Shown in pieces: positions 1-11,836 of a DNA stretch of 64,000 bases (its first letter is position 1; each line of letters opens with the position of its first letter). The stretch is from Heterocephalus glaber (lineage: Eukaryota; Chordata; Mammalia; Rodentia; Bathyergidae): NCBI RefSeq assembly GCF_000247695.1, contig NW_004624795.1, forward strand, positions 11,758,174 to 11,822,173, read 5' to 3'. A program made the position numbers and the translations under genes. Under the pieces are notes generated by a model. The model saw only the letters and a program-made list of their open reading frames with translations, searched no databases and was not told the DNA's origin.

Positions 1-253
1 CAGGGGAATTGGGAGGGGTAGGGGAAGGGAAAAAGGGGAAAGGAAAACATATGAGAAGAGGAAAAAAATGGATACAAGGTCTTTGCAAATAGGGAAGGGC
101 GGAGGGGGTGAAGGAAGGGAAAGAGAAGGGGAAAAAAATTAAGAACCAAGAAACTCATGTAATAGTACAAGATCCCAGTGATGAATGTAACTGTATTGTA
201 TACCTAAAATGTACCCATAAAGTTAATGGGGAAAAAAATAAAAATAAAAAATA
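1..253 (+). mobile_element. L1 3'UTR fragment, group A copy 1
   Basis: A G-rich polypurine tract is followed by a conserved tail ending in a run like TATACCTAAAATGTACC and an A-rich end. The same sequence recurs at 14472, 31935 and, in a sister group, at 9552, 28224 and 59960 (reverse). A polypurine tract in the 3'UTR, variable 5' truncation and an A-tail are L1 hallmarks. This copy is cut by the window start, so its 5' end and target duplication cannot be checked. Confidence 0.8.
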
Positions 254-779
254 AACACAACAGATGAGACTTCAATAAAATGTATTCTAATAAAACAAGT
301 AAGAGAGTTTCTTATCTTTCTAATTTCTTCCATGCTTATATTCCTGTATTTGTTTGTGCCCTTGCTCACTTCATCTTGACCACTATTGCCAATTTGCCTT
401 ACTTTTAAGTCTTTTCAAAGATCTAACTTGTAAGCAGAGGAGACACAAAAGGAAAGAACACGCAACACAACTGGTCTCTTTGTGCAATTGTGAATTGGCT
501 GAGCAGAAAGTTTCCAAAGGGAAGTTTCAAAAGATGTTTTGAGTAAAGATAGTAGCTCTACATTAGGACTCCTTTCAAAGTTATATCATTGATCTAGTCA
601 ACAGGACTGGGGTCAGGTAAAGGTTAACAAGACTGTCCCTGCCCTCAAGAAACCCATGAACTATGGATCAGCCTCCACTGTTGACTGCTTTTACAGAGAT
701 AGCATTTATTTCAGTGTCTGATTCATATTTTTCACTTCTTCTTATTATGACAGAGACATTAAATTCTCACTAATAGCTT
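254..779. other. No gene or recognised repeat
   Basis: AT-rich single-copy-looking sequence. The only open frame is about 60 codons with no recognisable domain. I see nothing to annotate. Confidence 0.5.
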
Positions 780-1060
780 TGCTACCTTTCCCAGATGCCC
801 TTGCAGTTAGGTTAAAACCATGTGACTAGTTCTGGCCAATGGAATATGGGAGGAAGTGATGTACACCATTTCCAAACCTGGTGATATCAGCCCCTGTGTG
901 GCACTCCAGCTTTCTCTTTCCAGGCTGCAGGGATCATGGAAGCGATATGGTGGTATGGTGTAGCCACAAGATAGGAACAACCAGAAGACTGAGTCCCCAC
1001 CTCAAAGAGAGAGAGGTGCTCTAGAGACTCACTTGACTCAAACTGGGATGTAGCAGGGCG
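780..1060 (+). mobile_element. Ancient LTR-like interspersed repeat
   Basis: The order of phrases (GGTTAAAACCATGTGACTAG, a 'tctggccaatgg' block, 'ggaagtgatgt', then 'agccacaagatagga') matches a common ancient mammalian LTR-type repeat I recognise but cannot name exactly. Heavily diverged, boundaries approximate. Confidence 0.35.
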
Positions 1061-1491
1061 ACAAAGATACAAAGGCAGGAAGGGTTAATCCTCTGAGATT
1101 TGAGCTGATCCTTTCCTGACATTCTGACCTAAAATTCTGAAATAGCCACAGAGAGGGTGGTAATGATTGATGCAGATGGCAGCACAGTGTAATGGAGACA
1201 CTAAGGGCTCTGGAGTGGTGCCACTTGGGTGACCTTGATGACAGGATTCTAGATGGCTCATCAGGGTCATTTTCAGTCAACAATCCCAGAAGACCAATCT
1301 TCTTTCTGTGAGAATAGACTTGCTGCTCGTGGGGACAGGGAGAAAGGACAGACAGCCTCTTGGAGCCTCCCCATGAGATAGACTGATATTTGTTAGACAA
1401 TAGGAGGAGCTTACCTCTCCGTCACACATGCCCTATCATATCCAGAGAGGTCTGCCAAGGAAATGAAGTTTTTTTCTTTTACCCTGTAAAA

Positions 1492-1672
1492 ACTGGTCAT
1501 GGAGGCACACACCTGTAATCTCAGCACTCTGAGGCAGAAGGATCTCAAGTTCAAACCCAGCCTAACCAACTTAGCAAGAACCTGTCTCAAAATTTAAAAA
1601 AGGTTGGCGATGTAGCTCAGTGCAAAGGCCCTGGATTCAATCCCCAATACCATCAAAAAATTTAAAAATTAT
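1492..1672 (+). mobile_element. B1-ID dimeric SINE
   Basis: The left half is a 7SL-derived B1 unit (GGAGGCACACACCTGTAATC, then CTCAAGTTCAAACCCAGCC). It is joined to a tRNA-derived ID-like half (GATGTAGCTCAGTGCAAAGG ... GGATTCAATCCCC) and an A-rich tail. The direct repeat CCCTGTAAAA at 1482-1491 and 1673-1682 is a clear target-site duplication. Dimers of this type are known from several non-muroid rodents. Confidence 0.85.
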
Positions 1673-1954
1673 CCCTGTAAAATTCTGTCTTTAAAAAGCA
1701 AATTTAATAATAAATATTACCTTCTTGTTTTATATATGTATACTTTTTTCTTTTTTTAATCAATCCAAAATATTGAAGGGAAGCCCCTTCCCAATGATTG
1801 TGCCCTGATTGTCCAGAGAAATCACACACCCCATCTTTCTGCCTCCTTCCAGGCTGTTCCATGCATTTGCGCACACGTACAGGTGCACAGCTTTGCTTTG
1901 GGTTTCTGGTGTGCCTTTCCTTTTGAGACACAAATATGCCAAAAACCAGGTAGA

Positions 1955-2300
1955 TATTGCTCTTCTTTGATCTTTTTTTAGTTTCTGACTTTTTTCATTT
2001 TAGACTTTCGGTATTTTTCAACACATGTGCAGCCAATTTAGTGCCTTTTCATTGCTACACGGTTCTCCACAGTATGGAGGTACCATAAAGCACATGATCA
2101 TTTCCCTATTGGTGCACACATAAACTATTTGGAAACATTAGTGAACATGCTTGAAATACCTCTTTCTCTGAGATGGATACCTGCAAGGGGACCTCCTGGG
2201 TCAAAGAATATGCTTAAGTTCAGATTTAATAAAAGCCACTGAGTTGCATACTGAAGAAGTGATGCCAATCTACATTTGCAAATATGCTCTCTCATTTCTC
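1955..2300 (-). mobile_element. Old L1 3'UTR fragment (antisense)
   Basis: Contains the antisense of the typical mammalian L1 3'UTR order: 'tcattgctacacggttctcca', 'ttggtgcacac', 'gaacatgcttgaaatacc', then 'gacctcctgggtcaaagaatatgc'. Diverged, no target duplication seen. Confidence 0.5.
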
Positions 2301-3164
2301 CACTTTGTTCTGATTATGAGTTGGGTGACTTGTGGACTGAAGCATTTTATGATAACAAGCAGGTGATGCTTACCTATTGTGAGGTGGCCTGCTACAGCAG
2401 CCTGATTACAGAAGGAGATAAAGCCCACCGCCTGGTAGATTTCATTATGGTGCATGTTAGCTTGCAGGCCCTGGTCCCTGCCAGCCAACCTCTTTCAATA
2501 TTTCTTACTTCCTTTCAAGAGCAGTGACCTCTGGCTCCTGCATATTGTGTCTTTGAAAGTCAGATCCCAGAAAATACTGAAATGGGACAGTAGCATGGGT
2601 CAGGACAAGGGACAGGACGAGAGACCCTTACCTCAGAGGTGCCAAAACACTCAGAAATCAGGATAAACAGGACTGAATATAATATAGCTTTAAAATCAAA
2701 ATGAATGCAGAAAATTCATGATGAACAAAATACAAAATTTCAAATACAGACAGGATCCGTATTACTCATTTTTCTATTTTCTTCAGGCATCCACAGAGTT
2801 CAGCAGAGCCCAAAGCAATACCCACTTATCATTTTAAGCCGATCTGGGAGACTTTTAGATGCACACATTTTAAAAGTCTCTGCTTTCATGTGCTTAGAGA
2901 AGTTTTTGAAACCCTCAGAGATTCAGTTTCATCATTTGCATGTTGTCAAGGTATAAAGGAAATAAAGAATATATATGAGTTTTTTTATAAGAACCCATCT
3001 CTCTCCACCTGCACTAGTATTAGTGCCACTATTAGGCACCAAGGTTGCCCAGCTGGTTACTGGTTCTGCTCTCATCCGTCAGCCTGGTTTTGTCTCTTGC
3101 CTTTTTCCTGATGGCCAAGTGACCACTTTGTAGACACAAGATTGCTGACAGGAGGAAATCAACA
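2301..3164. other. No gene or recognised repeat
   Basis: Short open frames of 70-83 codons overlap here but show no domain, signal peptide or splice context. I see no repeat that I can name. Confidence 0.45.
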
Positions 3165-3335
3165 TTTTCCAGGCGCTTGATTTTAATTATGTTGGGAGAT
3201 GGGAACTTTCATGCATTATCTCAGTTAATCTGTGCAACAGCCCTCTGAGATATAAACAGGAGAAAGCTGAAGCTTAGGGAAGGCAAATGCCAGAGCAAGC
3301 CAGTGGTTGAGGCGGACACTGGAACATGGTCTTTT
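3165..3335 (+). repeat. MIR SINE fragment
   Basis: Follows MIR order: 'catgcattatctcagttaat', 'acagccctctgagat', then 'aagctgaagcttagggaagg' and 'agccagtggttgaggcggaca'. MIR is an ancient tRNA-derived mammalian SINE. Confidence 0.6.
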
Positions 3336-3495
3336 CATATACAAATATATAGTACAACGTTGACTTCCTTCTGGGCAGTGTCAGCAGAAAGAAAAGGAGA
3401 AAGGAGTCTACCACTTCAGAACACAGACTTCAAAGGCAAATTCCCCCTCTATGTTCTGACCTGACTGTGCATCCAAATTAAAAATAGCAAGTTTT

Positions 3496-3584
3496 AAGGC
3501 CCCAGGTGAGCCAGTGGTAGAGCACTTGCCTAGCAAGCACAAGACCCTGGATTCCATCCTCAGCACTGCAAATAAAAGAAAAGA
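3496..3584 (+). mobile_element. ID SINE, canonical type
   Basis: Shows the canonical ID body (GCCAGTGGTAGAGCACTTGC, CTAGCAAGCACAAGACCCTG, then GGATTCCATCCTCAGCAC) derived from tRNA-Ala with recognisable A and B boxes, followed by an A-rich tail. The direct repeat CAAGTTTT at 3488-3495 and 3588-3595 fits a short target-site duplication. Confidence 0.8.
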
Positions 3585-3595
3585 CCACAAGTTTT

Positions 3596-4383
3596 GTTCT
3601 TGATCCAGACCTGCTGCCTTCAGAGAGCTATGTGTTTCTCTTGCCCAAGTGCAGGACACCCTTGATTCCCTCCCTCCTCCTGTCTGAACCTCTCCCCACT
3701 GCTTCTGACCCACTCCACACCCCACACCCAAGGAAACTGCCTTATCCTCACTGACAAGGTAGACAGCAAAGCAACACAATTCTGGTCCCCTTCCCTGGGC
3801 CCTGTTCACTGCCCCATCCTTCCCTGTGCCTCTGCCCTAGCTCTCCAGGCTGCTAGGAGCAGGAAGAGGCTGACAGCGGGTCTGGCGTGGCCAATGAGGA
3901 CCCCCCTCGTTGCTGCTCTCAGCCCCTTTTGGAAACTTCTAGGGTCTCCACAGCCGTACTCCACCCTCTGCTTCATCAAGGTGAAGGCCACCTGGCCAGG
4001 CCAGGCCACCAAAGAGATGTGGAGATGTGGCTCCTGCCAAGGGAGGAAGGGCAGGGCAGGAGGAGCTCTCTTCCCTTCCCAAGTATCACACCATGTGGAT
4101 CCCACCCAAGGGGTTCCCCTGACTTGTCCTTCTTCCAGAGTAGCCTTCCCAAGCACGGTGTCTGTCAGCACTGGGAGAATCCCATCTGGCTGTCTCCATG
4201 AATTCACAAATCACCTTGTTATCATCACTTAGCAGAGCGAGGATGCAGTGAGGAGGAGTGGGAATCAATAACCCCATTTCTGTCACCCATCCCCTCCTCA
4301 TTCCCATCACTAACCAGGGCCAGGAATCTAAGTTCAAACAAAACGCTGTTCGTCACACCTTCCAGAAGATCTTAGCATTGATA
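3596..4383. other. No gene or recognised repeat
   Basis: GC-moderate sequence with overlapping open frames of 100-133 codons on both strands (3408-4337). Their mutual overlap and lack of domain content mark them as chance frames. No repeat recognised. Confidence 0.45.
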
Positions 4384-4396
4384 TGCCCTCTAGTGG
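4384..4396 (-). promoter_or_regulatory. CTCF-like core motif
   Basis: The minus strand reads CCACTAGAGGGCA, which fits the published CTCF core CCASYAGRKGGCR at every position. Single motifs of this strength occur by chance at a low rate, so occupancy is not established. Confidence 0.4.
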
Positions 4397-4887
4397 AGTT
4401 TCAAAAATAACCAAAACCATACACACATGGAGTTGCACCCACCCCGAACAATGATCAGTTAACTGGTTCAAGCCACAAGGCCCTGATGCTAAAGTTACAC
4501 CATCCAGGGACACCTGTCACCCCAGCCGGAGCTGCCACATGGCAGCACAATTGCCTGAGCCCAGTTTCAGAGTCCTGGTCAGTGGCCTGGGGCATGTGGA
4601 GCCCGTCTTCACCATTACCAGGAGTGGACCCAGGCCCTGGTTATAGTAGCCCAAGCAGGAAGTGGGGACCCTCCTTGCTTCTCTCTTCTGAAATTTCTCT
4701 GCCTGGTGCACTGCAGGTTTGGCCCTAATAAGTTCTTTCCATCCACCCTCTGGCCTACCCAGCCCTTTTCTTACTAGGTAAAGCTGTTCTTTGTGGTCAA
4801 TGCCCATTCCTCCTGTCCATGTCACCACTATTGGCTCCTCCAGTTTCTCTAACTATGGATGGCTTCCTCTTATTGTCTATCTCTCAG

Positions 4888-5080
4888 CCTGCACACCACT
4901 GACATTCTGATCTGGGTAATTCCTTGGGGCAGAGGCTGCCCATCATATGTATTGTAGAATGTAAGTGGTATCTATGGCCTCTAGATGCTAGGAGCCGTCC
5001 TCCATTTGTGACCACCAAAAATGTCTCCAGATATTGCCAACTATCTCCTGGAGTGAAGGGAGAAAAGCCACCCTTCCCCC
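4888..5080. mobile_element. MER5A-type hAT MITE
   Basis: Contains 'accaccaaaaatgtctccag' and 'atattgccaactatctcctgg', preceded by 'cactgacattctgatctggg' and 'gccccttctagatgctagg'-like text. This is the order of MER5A, a non-autonomous hAT-Charlie element. Diverged but clear. Confidence 0.7.
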
Positions 5081-6606
5081 ATTGAGACCCATTGGCTTAT
5101 CTGTATGCCATGGGTGGGAGTAGGGTCCGATGGAGCAGGAAGTCCCCCCAGTCTATGTGATCAGTGATTGGCCATCCCTCTCTTTGGGGCCAGAAGGCTT
5201 TTAGAGCACCATCTGGCAGGGGGCCCCCTCCCTGGGCAGGACCAATGGCACAGGAGGCTGCACGCCACATATGTGGAGGGTGGGACACAGCAAGGGTATA
5301 AGTCTGAGTGTTTGCAGGGCCCAGCAGAAAGAGAGGTGCTGGAAAGGAGACAAGGAAAAGAGAAAGGGGCAGGTGGTTACTGAGTTCCACACACTACCTC
5401 AGGACTTAGCTCCCTTCCATTTCGCATCATCCTTAGAAGGGTCCCCACGAAAGCCAGCCAAAGCCCTGCCACCCCCTGTCCACCAGACATGGTGCTAATG
5501 CAAGCTGCTCCGAAGGGACAGTTGTGCTTCCTCACAGATGAGGAAGCTCGGGCTAGGGAAGGTCGGTCACTTGCCAAGGAGCCAATGGCGAGGCCTCATT
5601 TGCCCTGCAACTCTCAGGAACATGTCACCAGAACACAAAACGCATGGTAGCAGGTGCTTCCCCAGGTGTGAAATCAGGCAACCCCTTGGCTTCATTTCAG
5701 ATTTCACTTCATGGCTGACCCAGAAGGAACCCTCTACAAATCAGAGTGTCCTAGATGAGTTATTTCTCTATTACAGTTCTTAGCAAATGTTTTGCGGACA
5801 TTTCCTCCATATAGATCCTATCGGCCCCAGGGGACTGTGCCCCTACAGGGCTCCCTCATTTCCCAGCTTCTCCAGGGGGCCTGGCAGATGCGCCTGGAAG
5901 CCAGGCACATGCTGAGGCCCCACCCCATCCTCCTCACCAGCTGTCTCATCCTCAGTGGGCCCGAGGGCACAAGGATAGAGGGCAGAACATTAGGTCAGGC
6001 ACCAAGGAACAGGCCTCAGTCTGCTGAGGTACCTGGGTCAGGTCACTGGCCTCTTTGGACTTTGGCTGCCCAAGAAAAGCCCAGCATCCCCCTCTGAGCT
6101 GCCCCAGAGCTTCTGAAGTTCCCTGCCTCGGAAGGAGGCTGAGGTCTCCACTCCAGCTGCTGATTCCCTCCGGGTTGGCTTTGGATGAGGACCTTGTTCC
6201 TTTTCGCACCTTCCCACGGGAAAGATTCTACTCCTGCTCACTGCACGCTTCCTCTGCAATGGAGAAAACACACTCAGGCATGAGTTTGTCAAGCAATGGA
6301 AATCCACCAACTCCCCAAGAGGGAGATGCAACTGTAGTTTCTAAACTCTTTAAACCTCTGCCTTGGCTCCACGTCCAGCTGCCTCTACTTGACCTGGGAG
6401 GATGCACGTGGGGTGAGCAGGGGGGGTGTGGAGAACAGGGAGAGGGGGAGTAGGGTGAGAGACACAATAACATATGCAGGCTGGAGGGGACACGGGCAGC
6501 TCTCCCTCTCTCCTCTTTCCTCTGCCATCTGTACTGGGAGTGCAGGGCCCAGGCCAGCCCCAGTGAGAAGGCGATAAGAGAAACCAGAAACAGCATCTTG
6601 GTCCAT
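5081..6606. other. No gene or recognised repeat
   Basis: GC-rich single-copy-looking sequence. Several open frames of 80-160 codons overlap on both strands; the longest (6228-6713, minus) runs through an ATT repeat and antisense LTR and is not a gene. No splice-bounded frame stands out. Confidence 0.45.
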
Positions 6607-6955
6607 TCTGGCTGCCGTAACAGAATCCCATAGACTGGGATTATTATTATCATTATTATTATAATTATCATCATTATTATTATTATTTCTCGCACCTCTG
6701 GGGACTGGGCCATCCAAGATGGAGAGATTCCATGTCTCGTGAGAGCTCACTCCTCTTTAGGGCTGTATTTTCACTGTACCTCACACAGTGGAAGTTCTAA
6801 GGGGTTTCTCTGGGGCCTCTTTTATAAAGGCATTAATTCCACTCATGTCCTCATGACCTAATCTCCCCAACAAGCCACCTCCTAATGCTATCATCTTGGG
6901 GGTTAAAATTTCAACATACGAATTTGGTGGGGACACATGCAGAGCACAGCAGAGA
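6607..6955 (-). mobile_element. MLT1-type MaLR LTR, antisense
   Basis: Reads as a reverse-complement MLT1-family LTR: 'gctgccgtaacagaatccca tagactggg' (split), 'ctctggggcctcttttataa', 'catgacctaatctcccc', 'cacctcctaatgctatcatc', and 'ttaaaatttcaacatacgaa'. An ATT microsatellite has expanded inside it at 6640-6686. Confidence 0.75.
6640..6686 (+). repeat. (ATT)n microsatellite
   Basis: Imperfect ATT/ATC trinucleotide run lying inside the antisense MLT1 LTR, at a position where the LTR consensus is AT-rich. Confidence 0.95.
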
Positions 6956-7089
6956 TGTGGGTGTGGGATTCAGCCCTTCCAGTTGGGGACAAAGCCCCAA
7001 AGCACTGCATCTTCTGCATCCCTCCCACAGCACCACGCACCCAGACAGGGACCTGACTGTGGGCTCCTTCCCACCACATCTGATGCCTG

Positions 7090-7250
7090 GGCAGGTGGAG
7101 GTGCTGGGTTACGAGTACGGGCATCCGAGTGGCAACGCCTCGGCTAAATCTAGGCTCCTCCCCTTAATGCCTGCTATGATCTTGGGTGTGTCACTCAAAC
7201 CTTCTCGGTGTCCCCTGTATTTGATGTCACGCTACATATAAGATAGGGAG
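7090..7250 (-). repeat. Probable MIR fragment (antisense)
   Basis: Antisense MIR-like order ('cctgctatgatcttgggtgt', 'gtcactcaaaccttctcggt'), diverged and without clear ends. Confidence 0.4.
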
Positions 7251-8687
7251 TCAGCGGCACAATGCTAAGACAAAGTGTCTTCTCCTGCCAGACTCACACC
7301 CCTTTCCCCAGCCCCAGGCAGAATGGATAATGAAAATAGGATAAGCTGATTTAAGAGGTGGAAAAGGTGGCTGAGGAGCCCACAAGTCCCCCCCCATATC
7401 ACAGTGTAATATTCTAGAAGAAAAACCATGACTGTAGAAGAAGATGTAGGATATCAAAAGCAGGTGACAATCATCACCCTTTCCATGCTGTGCTGGTTAA
7501 AGTCACAAATCTCCACTCAGGGAAAAATATGAAAGTAGTGAAAAAGGGTGAGATAATGGTACTAGCTCATGAGCAGAACTATCACCCGCAGGGCTAGACT
7601 GTCCTGAGCCCATCCTACCACTGACCACATCTGCCCTTCTTTATCTGTATCCTGCAAGACATAGGTTGGTTTCAATAAACCTAAGCTCTGCAGAACGTGG
7701 AAGTGAGTCCTGAACCCAGTGTCCTGACCCCTGAGGGCCCCACCTCCTCTCCCCAGCTTCTTACCTGTTACACAGAAACCTAAGCTGGGTCACAGAGACA
7801 GGAACACTTGCCAACAGAGGAACCAGAGAGAATGTAGGCTAACCCTAGAATACACATACACACACAGCACAGAGCATTTGTACCACCTGGTTTTCTGCTC
7901 CCCTATTCGGAGGCCAGGGGCAGAAAAGTCCAGGAAAGCCTGTTTGTGGTTGGGAGATTCTGAGAACCATGCTGTAAGGTGATCCTGGGGCTCAGCCTTT
8001 GATATCAGGACTAGACGACATGGGGAGAGAGGTCAATTCCATTTGGGTATCACAGCCCAGTCCCTTCTAGGTACATGAGCTGTGGGGCCTGCCCAGGGGA
8101 ACAAAACATCCCCTGCCCTCCAGGAACTCCCATGCAAAGGAGAAACACCTCAAGTGCAACCTCAGCGTCCTCTGCAACAAAAGGGGAGCAATGACCTTCA
8201 AAGCCTAGGACTGTCTACAGCCATACACCCGAACACACCCAACCCATCAAAGCCTAGGAAACCCACAGATCAGTCCCTTCCAGCTCTGCTCTGTGCATGA
8301 CAGTGCCTTGCACCATGTAATGAAAGGGCACACAGGTTGCATCCGATATTCCTTTAATTTATTTTACTTTACTTTATTGTGCCTTTCAATTAATAGTTCA
8401 ACTACCCAATGCCTCAACAACACAGGTACAGTATCTTTCTGGATACCCCTACCCCAACTCGTCCTAGCACACCAAAAACGTATCCAGCCCAGAGGCCAGG
8501 CTCTATCTCAACTGCCAAGCAAAGGAGCCTGAGAATTTGGCCAGTTCATTCCCAGTTCCCTGTGGTATGATTATTGAGGATGGGCCCCTGGTTGGTGGGA
8601 TGTCCTTGATGGTCTCCATTGCTTCTCAAACCACTGTGGTTCCCAGTTCTTCCCTAGCCAGGCCTAGACCAGCCATCATGCAAAGAG
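7251..8687. other. No gene or recognised repeat
   Basis: No frame over about 80 codons, no recognised SINE or LTR. A short A/T-rich patch near 8350-8400 is unremarkable. Confidence 0.45.
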
Positions 8688-8975
8688 TCTGAGATCAAGA
8701 TGTTAGGAGGGTTGGTGTCTCCTGAGACCTCATTTCTTGACTTGTAGATGGCTGTCTTCTCTCTGTGTCTTCATGTGGTCTCTCCTTTATATGAGTCCTA
8801 ATCTCCCCTTATGAGGACATCAGCCATATTGGATTAGAGCTCACCTACCTGACCTCATTCTGCCTTAGTCACTGCCTTAAATGCCATTCTCTACACACAG
8901 TCACATTTTGAGGTCCTAGTGCCTAGGACTTCATCACCTCCATCCAGGGTGAGGGTGAAAGGACACAATACCCAC
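8688..8975 (-). mobile_element. MLT-type LTR fragment, antisense
   Basis: The order 'tgagatcaagatgttaggag', 'tagatggctgtcttctctct', 'gtcttcatgtggtctctcct', 'gaggacatcagccatattgg', 'cagtcacattttgaggtcct' and 'aggacttcatcacctccatc' matches an ancient mammalian LTR in reverse. The exact subfamily is not certain. Confidence 0.6.
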
Positions 8976-9541
8976 TGATCACTACAATGACAATGCAGGA
9001 GGGCAGGGATTTGTGCCCAGCACTTGGTGGAAGCTCACTTTTTTTTTTACACAAACGAATGAGTTACTGCCTCTCCTGGGACACATAACACTTTGTACCT
9101 CATAGTACCGTGTGGCCATTTCTGAATGTAACTCTCCTCCACCATCCGGAAGGTCCTTGTGCCCAGGGCTCTTGTCTGCCTCATCTCAGCAGTGCTCACA
9201 GGCTCTAGGATTGGACCTCAGTCAGGTGAACTGTCTTTGTTAAAAAAAGTCAGGCGCTGTCTTTGTTGAAAAGAAAAGCAACCGAGGTGCTCCTTCCCTC
9301 CTTGGCTAGTTACCAGCTATATACCTTGGGAGCCTTCACCACACCCCCTGAAGCCCCAGGCCCCGTCCGTGAGGCCCACCCCACAACACCTTGTTCTTCA
9401 ATGTTCCTGCTGAGGCCATGATGTGAGTCACTTTTGGAAACTTTAAAGTGTTCTCACAAATGTCACCTGCCATTCTTAGCTATGTTGTACCACTTGCTTT
9501 TTCCAGTTACAGTGGCTCCTAATAAATTACTCTCAAAACTT
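8976..9541. other. No gene or recognised repeat
   Basis: A short poly-T at about 9040-9049 and otherwise single-copy-looking sequence. Nothing supported. Confidence 0.45.
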
Positions 9542-9551
9542 AGGGTATTCC

Positions 9552-9889
9552 CTGAATAGTGTCTCTAGTGTGAGAAACTGAAAGTGTAAATAAGGATGAA
9601 AAAGATTAAAATGAATAACTGATAATTTGAAATAGGAAAAGGTCCAAAGGTGGAGGGGTGACGGGAGGAGAAGGGGAAAGGAAAGAAGGGAAAGGAAAAA
9701 TTATGAGAAAGAAAAAAAATGGAAAAAAAGTCTATGTAAATAGGGAAGGGTGGAGGGGGTGAAGGGCGCACAGGTAATGAGGGGAAAAATTACAACTAAG
9801 ATACATCATGTTCAGGTACAAGCACCCAGGGATAAATATAAATGTACTGTATACCTAAAATGTACCAATTAATATATAAATAAAAAAAC
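9552..9889 (+). mobile_element. L1 3'UTR insertion, group B copy 1
   Basis: Begins in 'tagtgtctctagtgtgagaa', passes through 'gataatttgaaataggaaaa' and a G/A polypurine tract, and ends in 'gtactgtatacctaaaatg' with an A-rich tail. The direct repeat AGGGTATTCC at 9542-9551 and 9890-9899 is the target-site duplication, so this is a complete 5'-truncated insertion. Group B is marked by 'gtacaagcacccagggat' and 'aaatgtactgtat' where group A reads 'gtacaagatcccaatgatg' and 'aactgtattgtat'. Confidence 0.88.
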
Positions 9890-9919
9890 AGGGTATTCCT
9901 TGCTTGATTTCTGGCATGA

Positions 9920-10042
9920 AAGAGAGAGAGAGACAGAGACAGAGAGAGAGAGAGAGAGAGGAGAAGGAGGAGAAAGAGGGAAATGGAGAAAGAAAGGGAG
10001 AAAGGAAAAAAGGGAGGGAGAAAGAGAAAAGAGAAAGAGCAA
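9920..10042 (+). repeat. (GA)n/polypurine tract
   Basis: About 120 bases of nearly pure purine on the plus strand: GA dinucleotides grading into GGGA/GAAA. It directly follows the L1 insertion and its target duplication. Antiparallel open frames rich in Arg-Glu or Ser-Leu here are artefacts of this repeat. Confidence 0.92.
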
Positions 10043-10380
10043 ATAGTAATGTCGTTTATTTTGCTCACGAACTCTCAACGGGTCAGGTCTCAACAGAGTA
10101 GTTCATCTCTGCTCAGCTCATTGTGTTCTGAGGGGGCTACAGGCTGGGGACTGGCAGTGTGAGCCTGACTCAGGTCTGACAGTCCGTGCTGGATGTCAGC
10201 TATGATCTTAGGGGACCATTGATCAGAACCCCACATGTGGCCCCTCCGTGTGGCTTGGGCATCCTCACAACATGGGGAAGGGATTCCAAGATGGAACACA
10301 CCAAGAGAGAGCCAGGAAAAGCTACACTGTATATGTCACCTCACATCATGTTGCTTGCATCCCCTGGGGCCTCAGGGTAG
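10043..10380 (-). mobile_element. Ancient LTR-like repeat, antisense (unnamed)
   Basis: The phrase order 'tttattttgctcacgaactc', 'ctggatgtcagctatgatc', 'catcctcacaacatgggga' and 'aagatggaacacaccaag' resembles an ancient mammalian LTR-type repeat in antisense. A diverged relative seems to lie at about 13070-13290. Family not assignable by eye. Confidence 0.35.
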
Positions 10381-11319
10381 ATCTTCCCTCACCTCCTTCC
10401 TCAGTCAAAACACACCTGCCACACCCTAACCTCTCAGAGTGCTTTTTTGCAAGAGAAGAATGGAGGTGCTAAATTAATCCTAAACAATTCCTAATGCTAC
10501 CTAAGGTAGAGGTCTCCTCTCAAGCTATGGAAAGGGACCCCTCTCATGCCACTGAAGTATCCAGGAAGTCCACGCCTCGGAACCTCAGAGAGAGGAAACA
10601 ACTTGGGGAGCAGCGGCCTTCGCCTCACAGCCCTGGGGGCCACTTGCCCCACCCCATCAACTCCAGTCTGCACACTGGCCCTGCTTTGCCCCTCTGCTTC
10701 ACCTGTGGAGCAGGGAACCCCTCTGCTTCTGCCCTGAAGGAGCTGGCACGGCACTAGCACCATGAGTCCACATTTCCTCAGCCGGGGTGGTTCCAAAGAC
10801 AGTAGGGTGATCGGGGTAAGTCTGCAGAGCTCCCAAAGGCTACTTAGCAGTCAGGTCCTCAGCGAGTCATTTACTTACTTCACTGCAGGAACCATCTAAA
10901 GAAGATTAATCTTCTTTCCTCAAACCATGTTATTTTCCACACGTCCCTCCGAGTCATCTGCATTTGTTCTCTGACTCATTAGCCCTGTATTGTTGCTTAT
11001 TGTGTCCCATGACCATAACGAAACATCAGCCTCTTTATTTTTTAAATTCCTGCTGGTCAGGAGGTTCTAGCTCACACCATGGAACTCAAGGGGCAACCAC
11101 TTCCTGTCACCTCGACCTCTGCCATACACACACACCCACTCACATGCACTCACTGTTGTGCCCTCAAACACTCCCTCTTCTGACTTCCCATGGCCCCAGG
11201 AGAAGCCCATCTTCCATGGCCTGATTCATGAAGGGTCCTGAGGTCTGGCCCTTCTGATCTCCAGCTTCAGCTCCTGCCATTCCCCATTTCATAGTAAGAC
11301 AGGCTGAGATGCTTTCAGT
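10381..11319. other. No gene or recognised repeat
   Basis: Open frames of up to 99 codons overlap on both strands near 10490-10800. No domain or conserved splice signal seen. Confidence 0.45.
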
Positions 11320-11790
11320 TCCTCTGATGATCCATATTCTCCTTTACCAGAGCCCTCACTCATACTAGTCCTGCCCAGAATATTCTTCCCCTTCCTCCTC
11401 AACCTGCATCCCTGTGCTTTGAAGATACCTTCCAGGGAAGCCTTCCTGGACTCTGATGATGTTAGTTATCTCCGCCCCCTGCTCCCTTCACCCCCTGGAC
11501 TTCCCTCTCAGAATGCTCAGCTCGAATTATTGCAATTACTTGATTAACAGCTGTTTATCTCCCCAGTACCATCGCTGCTGTAAGCAAGGCAGGACTGTGT
11601 CCTCATCAGACTTGTTCTTTTCTTTTCTTTTTTTTTTTTTTTTTTGTACTGGGGATTGAAATCGGGTCCTTGCACTTGTGAGGCAGGTGGTGGAACCACT
11701 GAGCTAAATCCCTGGCCTTAGACTTGTTCATCACAGTGTCCCAGGACACAGCACTGAGCCCAGCCCCAAAGGCTGTATGAATAAATGAGG
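11320..11790 (+). mobile_element. L2 LINE 3' fragment, split by an ID
   Basis: L2 3'-end order in sense: 'gcccagaatattcttcccct', 'ccagggaagccttcctggac', 'taagcaaggcaggactgtgt', then after the ID 'cagtgtcccaggacacagca' and 'gaataaatgagg'. The two halves rejoin across one copy of the ID target duplication. Confidence 0.65.
11618..11719 (-). mobile_element. ID SINE, divergent subfamily, inside L2
   Basis: A poly-T start followed by antisense ID ('gtactggggattgaaatcgg', 'gaggcaggtggtggaaccac', 'tgagctaaatccctggcc'). The direct repeat AGACTTGTTC at 11608-11617 and 11720-11729 is a perfect target-site duplication. Belongs to the divergent ID subfamily seen at 26196, 26418, 27975, 43579 and 63015. Confidence 0.92.
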
Positions 11791-11836
11791 CTGGCAGGGT
11801 AAGGGGTGTCCCTCCTAATCAGGGTCAGTGACTATC

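Noticed and set aside
6228..6713. 161-codon minus-strand frame with a poly-Ile/Met stretch
   Set aside because: The hydrophobic stretch is the translated ATT repeat inside an antisense LTR, not a membrane segment.
9904..10093. Arg-Glu-rich and Ser-Leu-rich frames
   Set aside because: Translation of a GA/TC simple repeat on the two strands.
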